This document shows positions 1 through 9,500 of a DNA stretch of 25,037 bases, in pieces. Position numbers and translations under genes: made by a program. The stretch's first letter is position 1; each line of letters begins with the position of its first letter. Below the pieces are notes generated by a model, which saw only the letters and a program-made list of their open reading frames with translations, made no database searches and had not been told where the DNA came from. Source of the stretch: CAZOSF01 sp964582415 (lineage in GTDB: Bacteria; Bacteroidota; Bacteroidia; Flavobacteriales; Flavobacteriaceae); the NCBI GenBank assembly GCA_964582415.1, contig CAZOSF010000035.1:1-25037 (forward strand), read 5' to 3'.

Positions 1-1727
1 AGCACGCCTTCTTGGACGGGAGATTCGGCCGCTGCGAAAATCGTACAATAATACTCCACCGATGTGTTGTCCTGGGTAATCGGGCCTCCAGAAGATTTCA
101 ATTTGGCGGGGTCATTTCGGGTAAGATCTGGACTGATCAACACCCAACTCTCCCCCTCATTGGTGGTGGCATGCAAATGGTTAGAGGCAGTGTATAGTTT
201 ATTGGGATCATGCGGTGAAAAGAAAATCGGGAAATTCCATTGGAATCGATATTTCATGGCTTCAGCACCAGACCCCATTGGGTTGTCTGGCCACACACTT
301 ATACTTCTAACGGTTCCCTTATCATGGTTTACACGGGTTAGAAAGCCATCATAGCTTCCACCATATACGATATCGGGATTTTCTGGATCTACAGCGATAT
401 GGGCACTTTCGCCTCCCGCAGTGTCCTCCCAATCGTCCTCGCTTATGCTCCAGCCTTCCGTTCTATGAGGAATGCGCACCGTTGAATTATCTTGTTGGGC
501 TGCATAGATTCGATACGGAAATGCGTTATCGGTGGTAACTCTATAAAACTGAGCAGTGGGCTGGTTATGATAGGTGCTCCATGTTTCACCCCCATCATAG
601 GTTACTTGGGCACCCCCATCATCCCCCATAATCATTCGGTTGGGATCTTCCGGTGCAATCCATAGATCATGGTGGTCACCATGGGGTGCATTGGAAGATT
701 CAAAGGTTTTTCCTCCATCTGTACTTTTGTGATAGCTCACATTGAGCACATACACTGTGTTGATATCCTTTGTATCGGCATAAATTCGGGAATAGTACCA
801 GGCTCTTTGACGCAATTTTCGCTCACTGTTTACTTGAGTCCAAGTATCACCACCGTCATCGGAGCGGTAAACGCCCCCCTTTTCTTTATTCTCAACGATG
901 GCCCAAACGCGTTCACTGTTTAAAGGGGAAACGGTGACCCCGATAATTCCCAAAGTATCGGTTGGAAAGCCCTTGTTTTTCGAAATTTCCTTCCACGTTT
1001 TTCCATTGTCCGTACTTTTCCATAGGGCGGAACCCTCCCCGCCGCTACTCAATGAGTAAGGGGTTCTGCGCACATTCCATGTAGAGGCATACATAATCCT
1101 TGGGTTATTGGGATCGAGGGTAAAATCGATAGCTCCGGCATTTTCATTGGCGAATAGAATGCGTTCCCAGTTTTCCCCGCCATCGGTGCTTTTATACACC
1201 CCTCTTTCTTGTGAAGGCTTGTAAATATCTCCCAACACTGCAGCATATACTACCTCATGATTTCTTGGATCTACTGCAATGCGTGGGATATGCCGACTGT
1301 TTTTCAAACCAATTGCCTTCCAGGTTTTTCCTGCATCAACCGAACGATACGCGCCCAAACCAGAGGATACATTACCACGCACTGTTTGTTCCCCTCCTCC
1401 TACATAGAGTACGTTTGGATCGTCTTGGGCTACCGCGATAGCACCGATGGATCCACCAAAGAAACCGTCCGAAATATTTTTCCAGTGTCTACCACCATCT
1501 TCTGTTTTCCAGATACCCCCTCCGGTGGCACCAAAGTAGAAGAGATTGGGCTTATTCGGAACACCGGTAACAGCAGCGCTACGTCCCCCTCGAAACGGAC
1601 CTAATTCACGATATTCCAAGGCACCATACAAGGCTTCTTCATAGGTTTGACCCATCAGGGTTGTCGATGGAAAGATCAATAAGGTGAGTAGAAAAAAACT
1701 GAACAAATAGGTTTTGAAAGCTTTCAT
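1..1727 (-). CDS. Secreted Asp-box/VPS10-type beta-propeller protein (3' part cut by window edge)
   Basis: The frame is open from ATG at 1727 to the window edge (575 codons seen, C-terminus missing). Residues 1-27 form a signal peptide ending in LMGQ, so the protein is exported. At least eight Asp boxes of the S-x-D-x-G-x-x-W type follow: TEDGGRHW (75-82), SVDAGKTW (129-136), STDGGENW (180-187), STDGGKTW (238-245), SDDGGDTW (289-296), STDGGKTF (335-342), TYDGGETW (376-383) and TTNEGESW (521-528). This repeat pattern is that of the large (about 1000 aa) sortilin/VPS10-like or BNR-repeat proteins that are common in Flavobacteriaceae and often labelled glycosyl hydrolase. No sialidase catalytic set can be recognised, so enzymatic activity is unproven; a binding or peptide-processing role is equally possible. 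The family label is confident, the function is not. Confidence 0.9.
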   Translation of the reverse strand, partial: MKAFKTYLFSFFLLTLLIFPSTTLMGQTYEEALYGALEYRELGPFRGGRSAAVTGVPNKPNLFYFGATGGGIWKTEDGGRHWKNISDGFFGGSIGAIAVAQDDPNVLYVGGGEQTVRGNVSSGLGAYRSVDAGKTWKAIGLKNSRHIPRIAVDPRNHEVVYAAVLGDIYKPSQERGVYKSTDGGENWERILFANENAGAIDFTLDPNNPRIMYASTWNVRRTPYSLSSGGEGSALWKSTDNGKTWKEISKNKGFPTDTLGIIGVTVSPLNSERVWAIVENKEKGGVYRSDDGGDTWTQVNSERKLRQRAWYYSRIYADTKDINTVYVLNVSYHKSTDGGKTFESSNAPHGDHHDLWIAPEDPNRMIMGDDGGAQVTYDGGETWSTYHNQPTAQFYRVTTDNAFPYRIYAAQQDNSTVRIPHRTEGWSISEDDWEDTAGGESAHIAVDPENPDIVYGGSYDGFLTRVNHDKGTVRSISVWPDNPMGSGAEAMKYRFQWNFPIFFSPHDPNKLYTASNHLHATTNEGESWVLISPDLTRNDPAKLKSSGGPITQDNTSVEYYCTIFAAAESPVQEGV

Positions 1728-1747
1728 AGCGGTTGGTTTTGAACTTT

Positions 1748-1755
1748 TAAAGATA
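1748..1755 (-). promoter_or_regulatory. Possible -7 box upstream of the Asp-box protein gene
   Basis: On the minus strand the sequence TATCTTTA lies about 20 nt upstream of the ATG at 1727. It matches the Bacteroidota -7 consensus TAnnTTTG except for the last base. A matching -33 element would fall at or inside the N run, so it cannot be checked. Confidence 0.3.
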
Positions 1756-1774
1756 GCAAAATTAAAGTCCTTTT

Positions 1775-1874
1775 NNNNNNNNNNNNNNNNNNNNNNNNNN
1801 NNNNNNNNNNNNNNNNNNNNNNNNNNNNNNNNNNNNNNNNNNNNNNNNNNNNNNNNNNNNNNNNNNNNNNNNNN
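1775..1874. other. Assembly gap: 100 N
   Basis: Exactly 100 consecutive N, the conventional length for a scaffold gap of unknown size. It removes the 3' end of the M28 peptidase gene and part of the upstream region of the Asp-box protein gene. Any reading frame running through it is an artefact, and further genes could be hidden here. Confidence 0.97.
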
Positions 1875-4072
1875 AAATCGAAGGAAAATTCTAAAATGGT
1901 GAATGCCACGTCGACCTCTTTTGGTGCCGAATAGGAAAGCTGTAATGTGTCATTGGGTGAAACGTAATAACTTAGGAGACCGTTATTAACACGATTGCTA
2001 TACACCTTTCCAGTACTATCCTTAGCAACGGATAATCCGTTATAGGATAGCTCGTCGAAAACGATCGATTTGTCGGCATAGAAACGAAGCACGTCTATGT
2101 CCCGTTCTGGGATAATTGTAAAGGAGACTCTTCTGCTGTCTTCAACTATCGTATCTTGGTTTCGGTAGGCCTTAAATGCTGAAATTGGCATTAATGGAGC
2201 TTCCGAGGCAAAGGTGTACCCTGAATTGTATTTACTGCCAGCAGCATTCACTACATAGTCGGAGGCAGGTCTCGGATTTTCTCCCAAAAACCCTTTGGTC
2301 CATTCGTCTAAAATGTTGTCATAGGTTAACCAATAGGCCTTTTGAGTATCACTATCCAAATAGTATAAAAGGCTGTTGGGTTTTTCTCGACCTTCCGCAA
2401 AATCGCTTTTCAGATGGGCATTCACAAAAAAGAAAAGACCACCCAATAGGCAGAGATAGGCCAATAGGCGTTTCTGTTTATAATACCCCAAAGTAGAAAT
2501 TAAAATGCCAAACAATAAGACAGTAAATACGCAACTCCCCACCAACATTTTCAATCCTAATCCTACCGGGAAGAATTGGATGAGTGGACCGAAAAGAAAG
2601 AGGGCAGGGGCTCCCAATAGTGCCATGAGAATCAGATTGGGATATTCCTGTCGGATTAAAATCCAAAGAGAAAGCAATCCAAAATAAAACGGAATGATAA
2701 AAAAGGCGCCGCCTTTCAGATAGATCGCCAAACCGATATTGATAAGTAGCCACAAAACCAATGGGGCAATCAATAAATTGGCGGGATGGATACCTTTGGA
2801 AAATTTTCGATAGAGGCCAAAACTCAGCGCCAACGTCACCAGGACAAAGAAGGCGATATAAGCATGGCCATTGTAGGTAAAACCATGTTGTATTTCTTGA
2901 TACTGAGGATAGATTTTAAGTAGGAGTGTCCAACCAAAATACCCAAACAGACCGGCGAGCACGAGGCTCAGAATCAAAGGGATGAATCCTCGAGCCATTG
3001 CGCCTGTCAACAAACGCCCTTTTCTAAATCCATAGATTAGAAGGGAGAAAAACAATAGGGCGGCTATTACTAGCATCGGATAGATCCAAGCAAAAGGATA
3101 GCTGATCATTTTTATCAGGGGGAAATTTACATAGACATAATCCTCATCACTTTTAAATTGAGAGAGATCGGCATCTGCGAAATAATGAACCAGCGGCAGC
3201 AAATAACTACCTTGATGCTGTAGGGTGTTACGGTCGAGACGTTCAAAATTATCGTTCGAGGTATGATAGTCGAAATGATCGTCGATAAAAGCGAAGAAGA
3301 GTCCGTCGATATCCCCTTCCTCCCGAAGCACCGTAGAGTCGGTATCATTGGGTAGCATTTTGTAGATGCTATACATTAGGGAGGAGGCGACAGGAAATTC
3401 TGGATGTGCCTCGATGAACCCTTTGATGAGGTTTTTATTGCCCAGATTGGTTTCTACAATCATGTTGCTAGGCCCCCCACTTCCACGTGCCTCGAAATTT
3501 AAAGCCAATCCCACCTCTTTTGCCCAAGGATGCTCGCGAACAAATAGTTTGGCACCATCCAGTCCTACCTCTTCACCATCTGTAAAGACAATAATAATAT
3601 CATTCTTAGGGGTTTTACCTGAGGCTTTGTAAGCTCTTAATGTTTCCAGAATGGTAACGATACCACTCCCTGCGTCACTGGCGCCAAAAGAAGGAACCAA
3701 GGCGCTATCATAATGCGAGAAGAGCATCAAGGCCTTTCCATTATCACTGCCTTTCCATCGCGCCACAATATTCACGGGCTTGTCCATTCCGCCCCATTTC
3801 TCATTCAGAATATATCCTTCCTGAGTTTCGGGTTCTAGACCAAGTTTTCGCAATTCGTTCATCAAAAAAGATCGGACTCGCGCATTTTCTTCCGAACCGA
3901 TGTAATGGGGTGCTTTGGTCATTTCTCTCAAAGGTACCAGGGCACGTTCCGTAGAGAATTCTGTTTCGGGCAAAGATGCTGGAGTGCCTTCCGACGGCAT
4001 AAGTGAATAAAAGCCATACCATAAAAGTAAAAGGAGAAGAAGAAACGAAAGAAAAGGATAGGTGCGCTTCAT
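1875..4072 (-). CDS. Membrane-anchored M28 family zinc aminopeptidase (3' end lost in gap)
   Basis: The start is the ATG at 4072, and 732 codons are readable before the N run. Order of parts: an N-terminal membrane anchor (about residues 6-24), an M28 peptidase domain (about 45-300), a polytopic segment with about eight or nine hydrophobic helices (about 320-570), and a soluble C-terminal domain. The di-zinc centre is complete: H120 in HYDS, bridging D133 in SDAGSG, catalytic and ligand pair E167-E168 in GEEVG, E194 in NFEARG and H270 in FDYHT. An M28 domain followed by many membrane helices resembles the ERMP1/Fxna type. The probable role is removal of N-terminal residues from peptides outside the cytoplasmic membrane; the substrate is unknown. 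The true stop lies within the gap. Confidence 0.92.
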
Positions 4073-4191
4073 GGGTCGGTTTGTTTTTTTTAAAAGTACG
4101 ATTAATCAATGTATTGCGGAATTTTCCTCCAAGAATTCAAAAACAACTTTCAACAAATTTTTTTATATTCCAATACTAAAATTCTGAAATT

Positions 4192-4653
4192 ATGGGAATT
4201 AAAAGTTACATAGGCAGACGATCCAAACCTACTAAGGGCTCGACAGAGAACATTAAGGTGTCCGATTACATGACGCGAAAGCTCATTACCTTTGGTCCAG
4301 ACCAACCGGTAATCGAGGTGATGAATCAGCTAATTAAGAACCGAATTTCAGGAGGACCGGTAGTAAATGAAAAGAATGAATTGATTGGTATTATTTCGGA
4401 AGGAGACTGTATCAAGGAAATCAGTCATAGCAGATATTACAATCAGCCGTTGGAAAATGCCAAGGTCAAGGACTATATGATGACCGATATTGAAACCATC
4501 GATGGGAACATGAATGTATTTGATGCAGCTGATAAATTTTTGAATTCCAAAAGAAGACGGTTCCCCATCGTAGAAAACGGAAAGTTGGTGGGGCAGATCA
4601 GTCAGAAAGACGTCTTGAAGGCGGCTCTGAAGCTGAAAGGAAGCAGTTGGTAA
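4192..4653 (+). CDS. Two-CBS-domain protein
   Basis: This 153-residue protein is almost entirely a Bateman module. CBS1 spans about residues 22-76 (VSDYMTRKLITF to ISEGDCIKE) and CBS2 about 92-146 (VKDYMMTDIETI to ISQKDVLKAAL). There is a short basic N-terminal tail and no attached enzymatic domain. CBS pairs bind adenosyl ligands (AMP, ATP, SAM or related) and act as sensors; the partner cannot be named from this locus. The gene is divergent from the M28 peptidase gene (119 nt between starts) and its last 56 nt overlap the convergent zinc-ribbon gene. Confidence 0.9.
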   Translation: MGIKSYIGRRSKPTKGSTENIKVSDYMTRKLITFGPDQPVIEVMNQLIKNRISGGPVVNEKNELIGIISEGDCIKEISHSRYYNQPLENAKVKDYMMTDIETIDGNMNVFDAADKFLNSKRRRFPIVENGKLVGQISQKDVLKAALKLKGSSW

Positions 4654-5005
4654 TGGAAGAAGATTTTTTTACCAATAAGTACACATCGTTTTCAAGGGGT
4701 ATATAGCCTTGATCGTATACATATCGATAAGGGATATCGGTCTCCGACATGTTAATTTCGGTAATGAGATCGAAGGAAAATCCCAGTTGTAATAAGGTCG
4801 CTTTGGCGACCTTCGTTTTACCAAGAGAATTTAAACTTTCCAAAATGCGATGATTTTTTCGCAAACGATTGTTGGTGTTGCGGATGAAGTTTTTCGACAC
4901 TCTATTGATGGCATTATGATGGGCATTGCGACAGGTATCGCAGCAAAATTTCTTATCGGCCCGCCCAATAACAAGATCTCCACATTCCAAACAGGTTCGT
5001 TCCAT
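4598..5005 (-). CDS. Small zinc-ribbon protein of unknown function
   Basis: The ATG at 5005 gives 135 residues. The N-terminus carries CLECG (C5, C8) and KFCCDTCRNAHH (C21/C22, C25), a likely single zinc site of the C-x2-C-x12-C-x3-C kind. A basic, Asn/Arg-rich helical stretch (about 33-55) and a C-terminal part without a recognisable motif follow. This type of CLECG...GRADKKFC protein recurs as a hypothetical in Flavobacteriia; nucleic-acid binding is plausible but inferred. It starts 9 nt after the stop of the DUF6268 gene, so the two are probably co-transcribed. Its 3' end runs 56 nt into the convergent CBS gene. Confidence 0.82.
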   Translation of the reverse strand: MERTCLECGDLVIGRADKKFCCDTCRNAHHNAINRVSKNFIRNTNNRLRKNHRILESLNSLGKTKVAKATLLQLGFSFDLITEINMSETDIPYRYVYDQGYIPLENDVYLLVKKSSSITNCFLSASEPPSRRLSD

Positions 5006-5014
5006 GAAGGAAAG

Positions 5015-5965
5015 TTAGTCAATAAATGCGGTGCCTTTGGGTTCTTTAGTGAGATGAAATCGGTAAAGAACTTCGAATTTAAGAAAGAGGCTACCGCCAA
5101 GTGAGGGGTTCAGTTGGCGTCGGTCGTCGCCAAAGGTAAATGCTGTGAGGCCTAAATCGATTTTATCGCCCTGAGCATAGACCTCAAAATCGTTACTGGA
5201 ATACCCAATTTTACCCCGAAGTAGCACGTTATTATTTATAAATTTCGTTTGTACATACGCCGCGAATTCAAGTGAACTTAGATCAACATAGACATCAGGA
5301 TTGTCTATTCCCGTTAGATTGAAACTTCTTCCGATTCCAAAATAATCCATTCCAATGGTCAATCGACCCAAGCGATAATTGATGTCTACCGATATGGGAA
5401 GGGACACGTCCATTTCAAAATTTTGGGCAGGACTAAAATAGTACCATCCAAAGACAGGGGTGGTAAATATTCCAAAGGCTTCTTGGGAAGCATAGGCCCC
5501 AAAGCGATAGGTGAAATGTTCACTTCGACGGTATTTCAATATCCCATACATGCCAAGATACAAGTCGTCTGAAGTTATGTTTTTGTAATCGGAAGCCACT
5601 TTGGGAAGTACTACCAATGTCGTGCTCCATTTTTCGTTGAAGGTGCTGGCCAATCCCAATTTTAAGGTGGTGCTGTAAAGGGAGGAACGCTCCCACTCAG
5701 GAGACAATGCCAGTGAATTATGGCCAAAGATGGCGCCGGTAATCAGGGCATGTTTGTTGGATAACTGCATAGGGAACGTAAGATCTGCTTCGAACGTGGT
5801 CACTTCTGTTTGCCCGAGGTGGTTCTCAAAATTATTTTGAAAGGTTTTGGCGTACCCCATTCGGAGCAAATCAACATAGTCTTGTCCTTGCAGTTGGAGT
5901 CCGAGAAATAAGAAAAAGCAAATCAGGTATTTCAAGACGCGCCAAATTATACAGCAAGATAGCAC
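5015..5965 (-). CDS. DUF6268-type outer-membrane beta-barrel protein
   Basis: The protein has 316 residues from a GTG at 5965. The N-terminus contains a hydrophobic signal segment (LKYLICFFLFLGLQLQGQ) and the mature part starts near QDYVDLL. The rest alternates polar and hydrophobic residues with many aromatic strand ends (for example TYRFGAYA and FGWYYFSP) and ends in a strand-like stretch (FEVLYRFHL), as in outer-membrane barrels. It agrees with the DUF6268 family of Bacteroidota. There is no in-frame ATG near the start. The codons are GTG 5965 or TTG 5935; the TTG version gives a cleaner signal peptide (MKYLICFF). Transport or structural function is unknown. It is the first gene of a pair with the zinc-ribbon protein gene. 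Confidence 0.85.
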   Translation of the reverse strand: MLSCCIIWRVLKYLICFFLFLGLQLQGQDYVDLLRMGYAKTFQNNFENHLGQTEVTTFEADLTFPMQLSNKHALITGAIFGHNSLALSPEWERSSLYSTTLKLGLASTFNEKWSTTLVVLPKVASDYKNITSDDLYLGMYGILKYRRSEHFTYRFGAYASQEAFGIFTTPVFGWYYFSPAQNFEMDVSLPISVDINYRLGRLTIGMDYFGIGRSFNLTGIDNPDVYVDLSSLEFAAYVQTKFINNNVLLRGKIGYSSNDFEVYAQGDKIDLGLTAFTFGDDRRQLNPSLGGSLFLKFEVLYRFHLTKEPKGTAFID

Positions 5966-6016
5966 AATTCTACATGGCAGAGGTGGTTTTTCGTGAAGGG
6001 AATTTATAACTAAAGA

Positions 6017-6046
6017 TTGCTACAATTTTTTTCGTAACTTCCTTTG
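6017..6046 (+). promoter_or_regulatory. Candidate promoter for the GlsB-like gene
   Basis: A TTG at 6017-6019 (-33 type) is followed after a 19-nt spacer by TTCCTTTG at 6039-6046, one mismatch from the Bacteroidota -7 box TAnnTTTG. The start codon is 22 nt further on. Spacing fits the primary sigma factor of this phylum. Confidence 0.5.
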
Positions 6047-6068
6047 CACTAACCAAATCATTTTTAAT

Positions 6069-6317
6069 ATGGAATTACTAGGAGCATTGATTATCGGAGC
6101 CGTCGCTGGATGGCTTGGCAGTACTATATTTAAGGGTAGCGGACTGGGATTACTTGGTGACATTGTTGTGGGTATACTGGGCGGTGTTGTAGGTTCATGG
6201 TTACTCGGGAAATTAGACATAACGCTTGGTGGAGGTTGGCTAGGAGCCATTCTTACAGGAGCTATTGGAGCCATTGTGATTTTATTTGTGGTAAGGTTGT
6301 TATTTGGTAAAAAATAA
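6069..6317 (+). CDS. GlsB/YeaQ/YmgE family small membrane protein
   Basis: This 82-residue protein is very rich in Gly, Leu and Ile, with three membrane helices (about 3-20, 27-47 and 54-79) and a short basic tail (FGKK). The first segment IIGAVAGWLGS, the GDIVVGILGGVVG repeat and the third hydrophobic segment are typical of the transglycosylase-associated/GlsB/YeaQ family. Members are often stress-induced in other bacteria, but their biochemical role is not settled. It is monocistronic here: its own promoter candidate lies upstream and a hairpin terminator starts 25 nt after the stop. Confidence 0.92.
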   Translation: MELLGALIIGAVAGWLGSTIFKGSGLGLLGDIVVGILGGVVGSWLLGKLDITLGGGWLGAILTGAIGAIVILFVVRLLFGKK

Positions 6318-6341
6318 CCCGTTGACAATTGTATGCAAAAG

Positions 6342-6365
6342 AAAGCCCCTCCTACAAGGGGCTTT
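6342..6365 (+). terminator. Rho-independent terminator after the GlsB-like gene
   Basis: Perfect 9-bp inverted repeat AAAGCCCCT (6342-6350) and AGGGGCTTT (6357-6365) with a 6-nt loop, followed by AACTTTT. It separates the GlsB-like gene from ileS. Confidence 0.88.
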
Positions 6366-6512
6366 AACTTTTCAGTGCATTCTTTAAAAAAAGGGAAGTT
6401 TACTTCTTCTATCGATTATCATTTTGAACAGCGATAAAAGTCACTTTTACTGAGTGAAAGGAGTAACGTCCTTTTCATGGTATTTCTCCTATGCTTTTTC
6501 TTCAAAATTTCT

Positions 6513-6520
6513 TACTTTCG
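6513..6520 (+). promoter_or_regulatory. Candidate -7 box for the ileS operon
   Basis: TACTTTCG at 6513-6520 is one mismatch from TAnnTTTG and lies 26 nt before the ileS ATG. No convincing -33 TTG is visible at the expected distance, so the call is weak. The rest of the 6366-6545 region shows nothing else that I can support. Confidence 0.4.
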
Positions 6521-6545
6521 CAGCCTTATTGAAAGGTATACAATA

Positions 6546-9500
6546 ATGAGTACTAAATTCAAGGAATACAAAGGCTTAAACCTCCCACAACTAGCGGGGG
6601 AAATACTCGAGTTTTGGAAGGCGTCCAACATCTTCGATAAAAGTATTTCCATTCGCGAGGAGGAGACCCCTTTTGTGTTTTTTGAAGGCCCCCCATCTGC
6701 CAATGGGATGCCTGGGATTCACCACGTAATGTCCAGAGCAATCAAAGACCTTTTCTGTCGGTACAAAACCCAAAAAGGTTATAAAGTAGATCGAAAGGCA
6801 GGGTGGGATACCCATGGATTACCGATAGAATTAGGGGTAGAGAAGGAGCTGGGAATCACTAAGGAGGATATCGGCAAAACCATTTCGGTAGAAGAGTACA
6901 ACGCGGCCTGTAGAAAAGCGGTGATGCGGTATACCGATGTCTGGAACAACCTTACCGAACGCGTGGGGTATTGGGTAGATATGGATCATCCATACATCAC
7001 CTATGAACCCAAATATATGGAGACAGTATGGTGGTTACTGAAAGAGATCTATGAGAAAGATTTGCTTTATAAAGGGTATACCATCCAACCGTATTCTCCC
7101 AAGGCAGGGACTGGACTTAGCTCTCACGAACTAAACCAACCCGGGACCTATCAAGATGTAAGCGATACCACTGTAGTTGCCCAGTTTAAGGCAGTTTCGA
7201 AAACCCTTCCAGAATTCCTTCAAGGGTATGGCGATGTGCACTTTCTTGCATGGACGACCACTCCATGGACGCTACCAAGTAATACAGCCTTGACTGTAGG
7301 ACCGAATATCGATTATGTATTGGTTAAAACCTACAATCAATACACTTTCGAACCAATTAACGTGATTCTCGCCAAAAGTTTGGTGAGCAAACAGTTTACG
7401 GGAAAATATAAATCGGCAGAGGATTCAAGTGAGCTTGCTGATTACACCGAAGAGGACAAAAAGATTCCTTATTTGATTGAGAAGGAATTTAAAGGAAAGG
7501 ACCTGGTGGAAATCCGCTACGAGCAATTGCTGCCCTATGCCCAACCCTATGAACATCCAGAACATGCTTTCCGCATCATCGCTGGAGATTTTGTAACGAC
7601 CGAAGATGGGACTGGGATTGTTCACACGGCGCCGACTTTTGGTGCAGACGATGCCAAAGTAGCCAAGGAAGCTACCCCCGAAGTGCCTCCGATGTTGGTA
7701 AAAGATGAAAATGATACTCTAGTTCCTTTAGTAGACCTTCAAGGGCGTTTCCGTCCTGAAATGGGGGAATTTGCGGGGAAGTATGTTAAGAACGAGTATT
7801 ACGACGAGGGGGAAGCGCCAGAAAAGAGCGTGGATGTCGAGTTGGCGATAAAATTGAAAATTGAAAACAAGGCATTCAAGGTTGAAAAATATGTGCACAG
7901 CTACCCTAATTGCTGGCGTACCGACAAGCCTATTTTATACTATCCATTGGATTCGTGGTTCATCAAAGTGACGGCCTTTAGAGACCGTATGTTCGAGTTG
8001 AACCAAAAAATTAATTGGAAACCCAAGGCCACTGGAGAAGGGCGTTTCGGAAATTGGTTGGCCAATGCCAACGATTGGAACCTTTCCCGCTCCCGCTATT
8101 GGGGAATTCCGCTACCTATTTGGAGAACTGAAGATGGCAAGGAAACCAAATGTATTGGTTCTGTGGAAGAGCTGAAACTGGAAATGGAAAAGGCTGTGGC
8201 TGCTGGAGTGATGGAAAAGGCCCTGTTCGAAGATTTTGTAATCGGGGATATGTCCTATGAGAATTACGCCAAAATCGATCTCCATAAAAACATTGTCGAT
8301 CAGATCACCCTGGTTTCCGATAGCGGAAAACCCATGAAACGAGAGGCAGACCTAATCGATGTATGGTTCGACAGCGGTAGTATGCCCTATGCCCAATGGC
8401 ATTATCCGTTCGAGAACAAAGAAAAGGTGGAGAAAACCTGGCGTAAAGCAGATTTTATTGCGGAAGGCGTCGATCAAACCCGTGGGTGGTTCTACACACT
8501 TCATGCGATTGCTACCATGATTTTTGACGATGTAGCTTACAAGAATGTGGTTTCCAACGGGTTGGTCTTGGATAAGAACGGACAAAAAATGTCGAAACGT
8601 TTGGGGAATGCCATTGATCCCTTTGAAACGTTGGATGATTTTGGTCCCGATGCCACGCGTTGGTACATGATCAGCAATGCGAATCCGTGGGATAACCTTA
8701 AATTTGATATTGATGGTATTGCAGAGGTTAGGAACAAGTTCTTCGGCACCTTATACAATACCTATAGCTTTTTTGCCCTTTATGCTAATCTGGACGGATT
8801 TGATTATTCCGAACCAGAGGTTCCTATTGCAGAACGTCCCGAGATCGATCGTTGGATTTTATCTGAATTGAATACGCTAATACAAAAGGTTGATGCTGCC
8901 TACGATGATTATGAACCCACCAAAGCAGCCCGAGCTATTTCTGAGTTTGTACAGGAAAACTTGAGCAACTGGTTTGTACGTTTAAGCAGAAGAAGATTCT
9001 GGAAAGGAAGTTATGGTCTCGATAAAATATCTGCCTATCAAACCTTGTATACCTGTTTGTTGACGGTGGCTGAATTGGGCGCCCCGGTGGCTCCATTCTT
9101 TATGGATCGCTTGTACAAAGATCTTACCGAAGGGACCGTTAAAGGTGGAAAAGAATCGGTTCATCTAAGTAACTTCCCGACTCCAAATACGTCATATATC
9201 GATAAGGCGTTAGAACATAAAATGCAAAAGGCCCAGACAATATCTTCTTTAGTATTGTCGTTACGACAGCGAGAGAAGATCAAGGTGCGTCAGCCATTGC
9301 AGAAAATCATGATCCCTGTTTTGGATGCAGCGGAACGATCCGAAATCGAAGCGGTGTCCGATTTGATCAAACATGAGGTAAATGTGAAAGAGATTGAATT
9401 GATCGATGAAGGCTCGGGAATTTTGGTGAAGCAAATAAAACCGGACTTTAAAAAGCTGGGACCACGATTTGGAGCCGACATGAAAGCGATAGCACAAGCA

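Noticed and set aside
64..1604. Several plus-strand frames of 60-115 codons within 1-1700
   Set aside because: All are antisense to the Asp-box protein, whose repeats are unmistakable over the whole length.
1724..1774. Continuation of the M28 peptidase frame beyond the N run
   Set aside because: The frame crosses 100 unknown bases of unknown real length, so the residues after it have no proven link to the gene.
4850..5104. 84-codon plus-strand frame opposite the zinc-ribbon gene
   Set aside because: No domain and no upstream signals; the minus strand carries the CxxC motifs and operon spacing.
6020..6328. 102-codon minus-strand frame rich in Pro and Ser
   Set aside because: Antisense shadow of the Gly/Leu/Ile-rich GlsB-like gene; its composition is what that gene gives on the reverse strand.
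6477..6545. Upstream in-frame extension of ileS with a hydrophobic leader
   Set aside because: IleRS is cytoplasmic, the conserved N-terminus starts at MSTKFKEYKG, and the extension covers the probable promoter.
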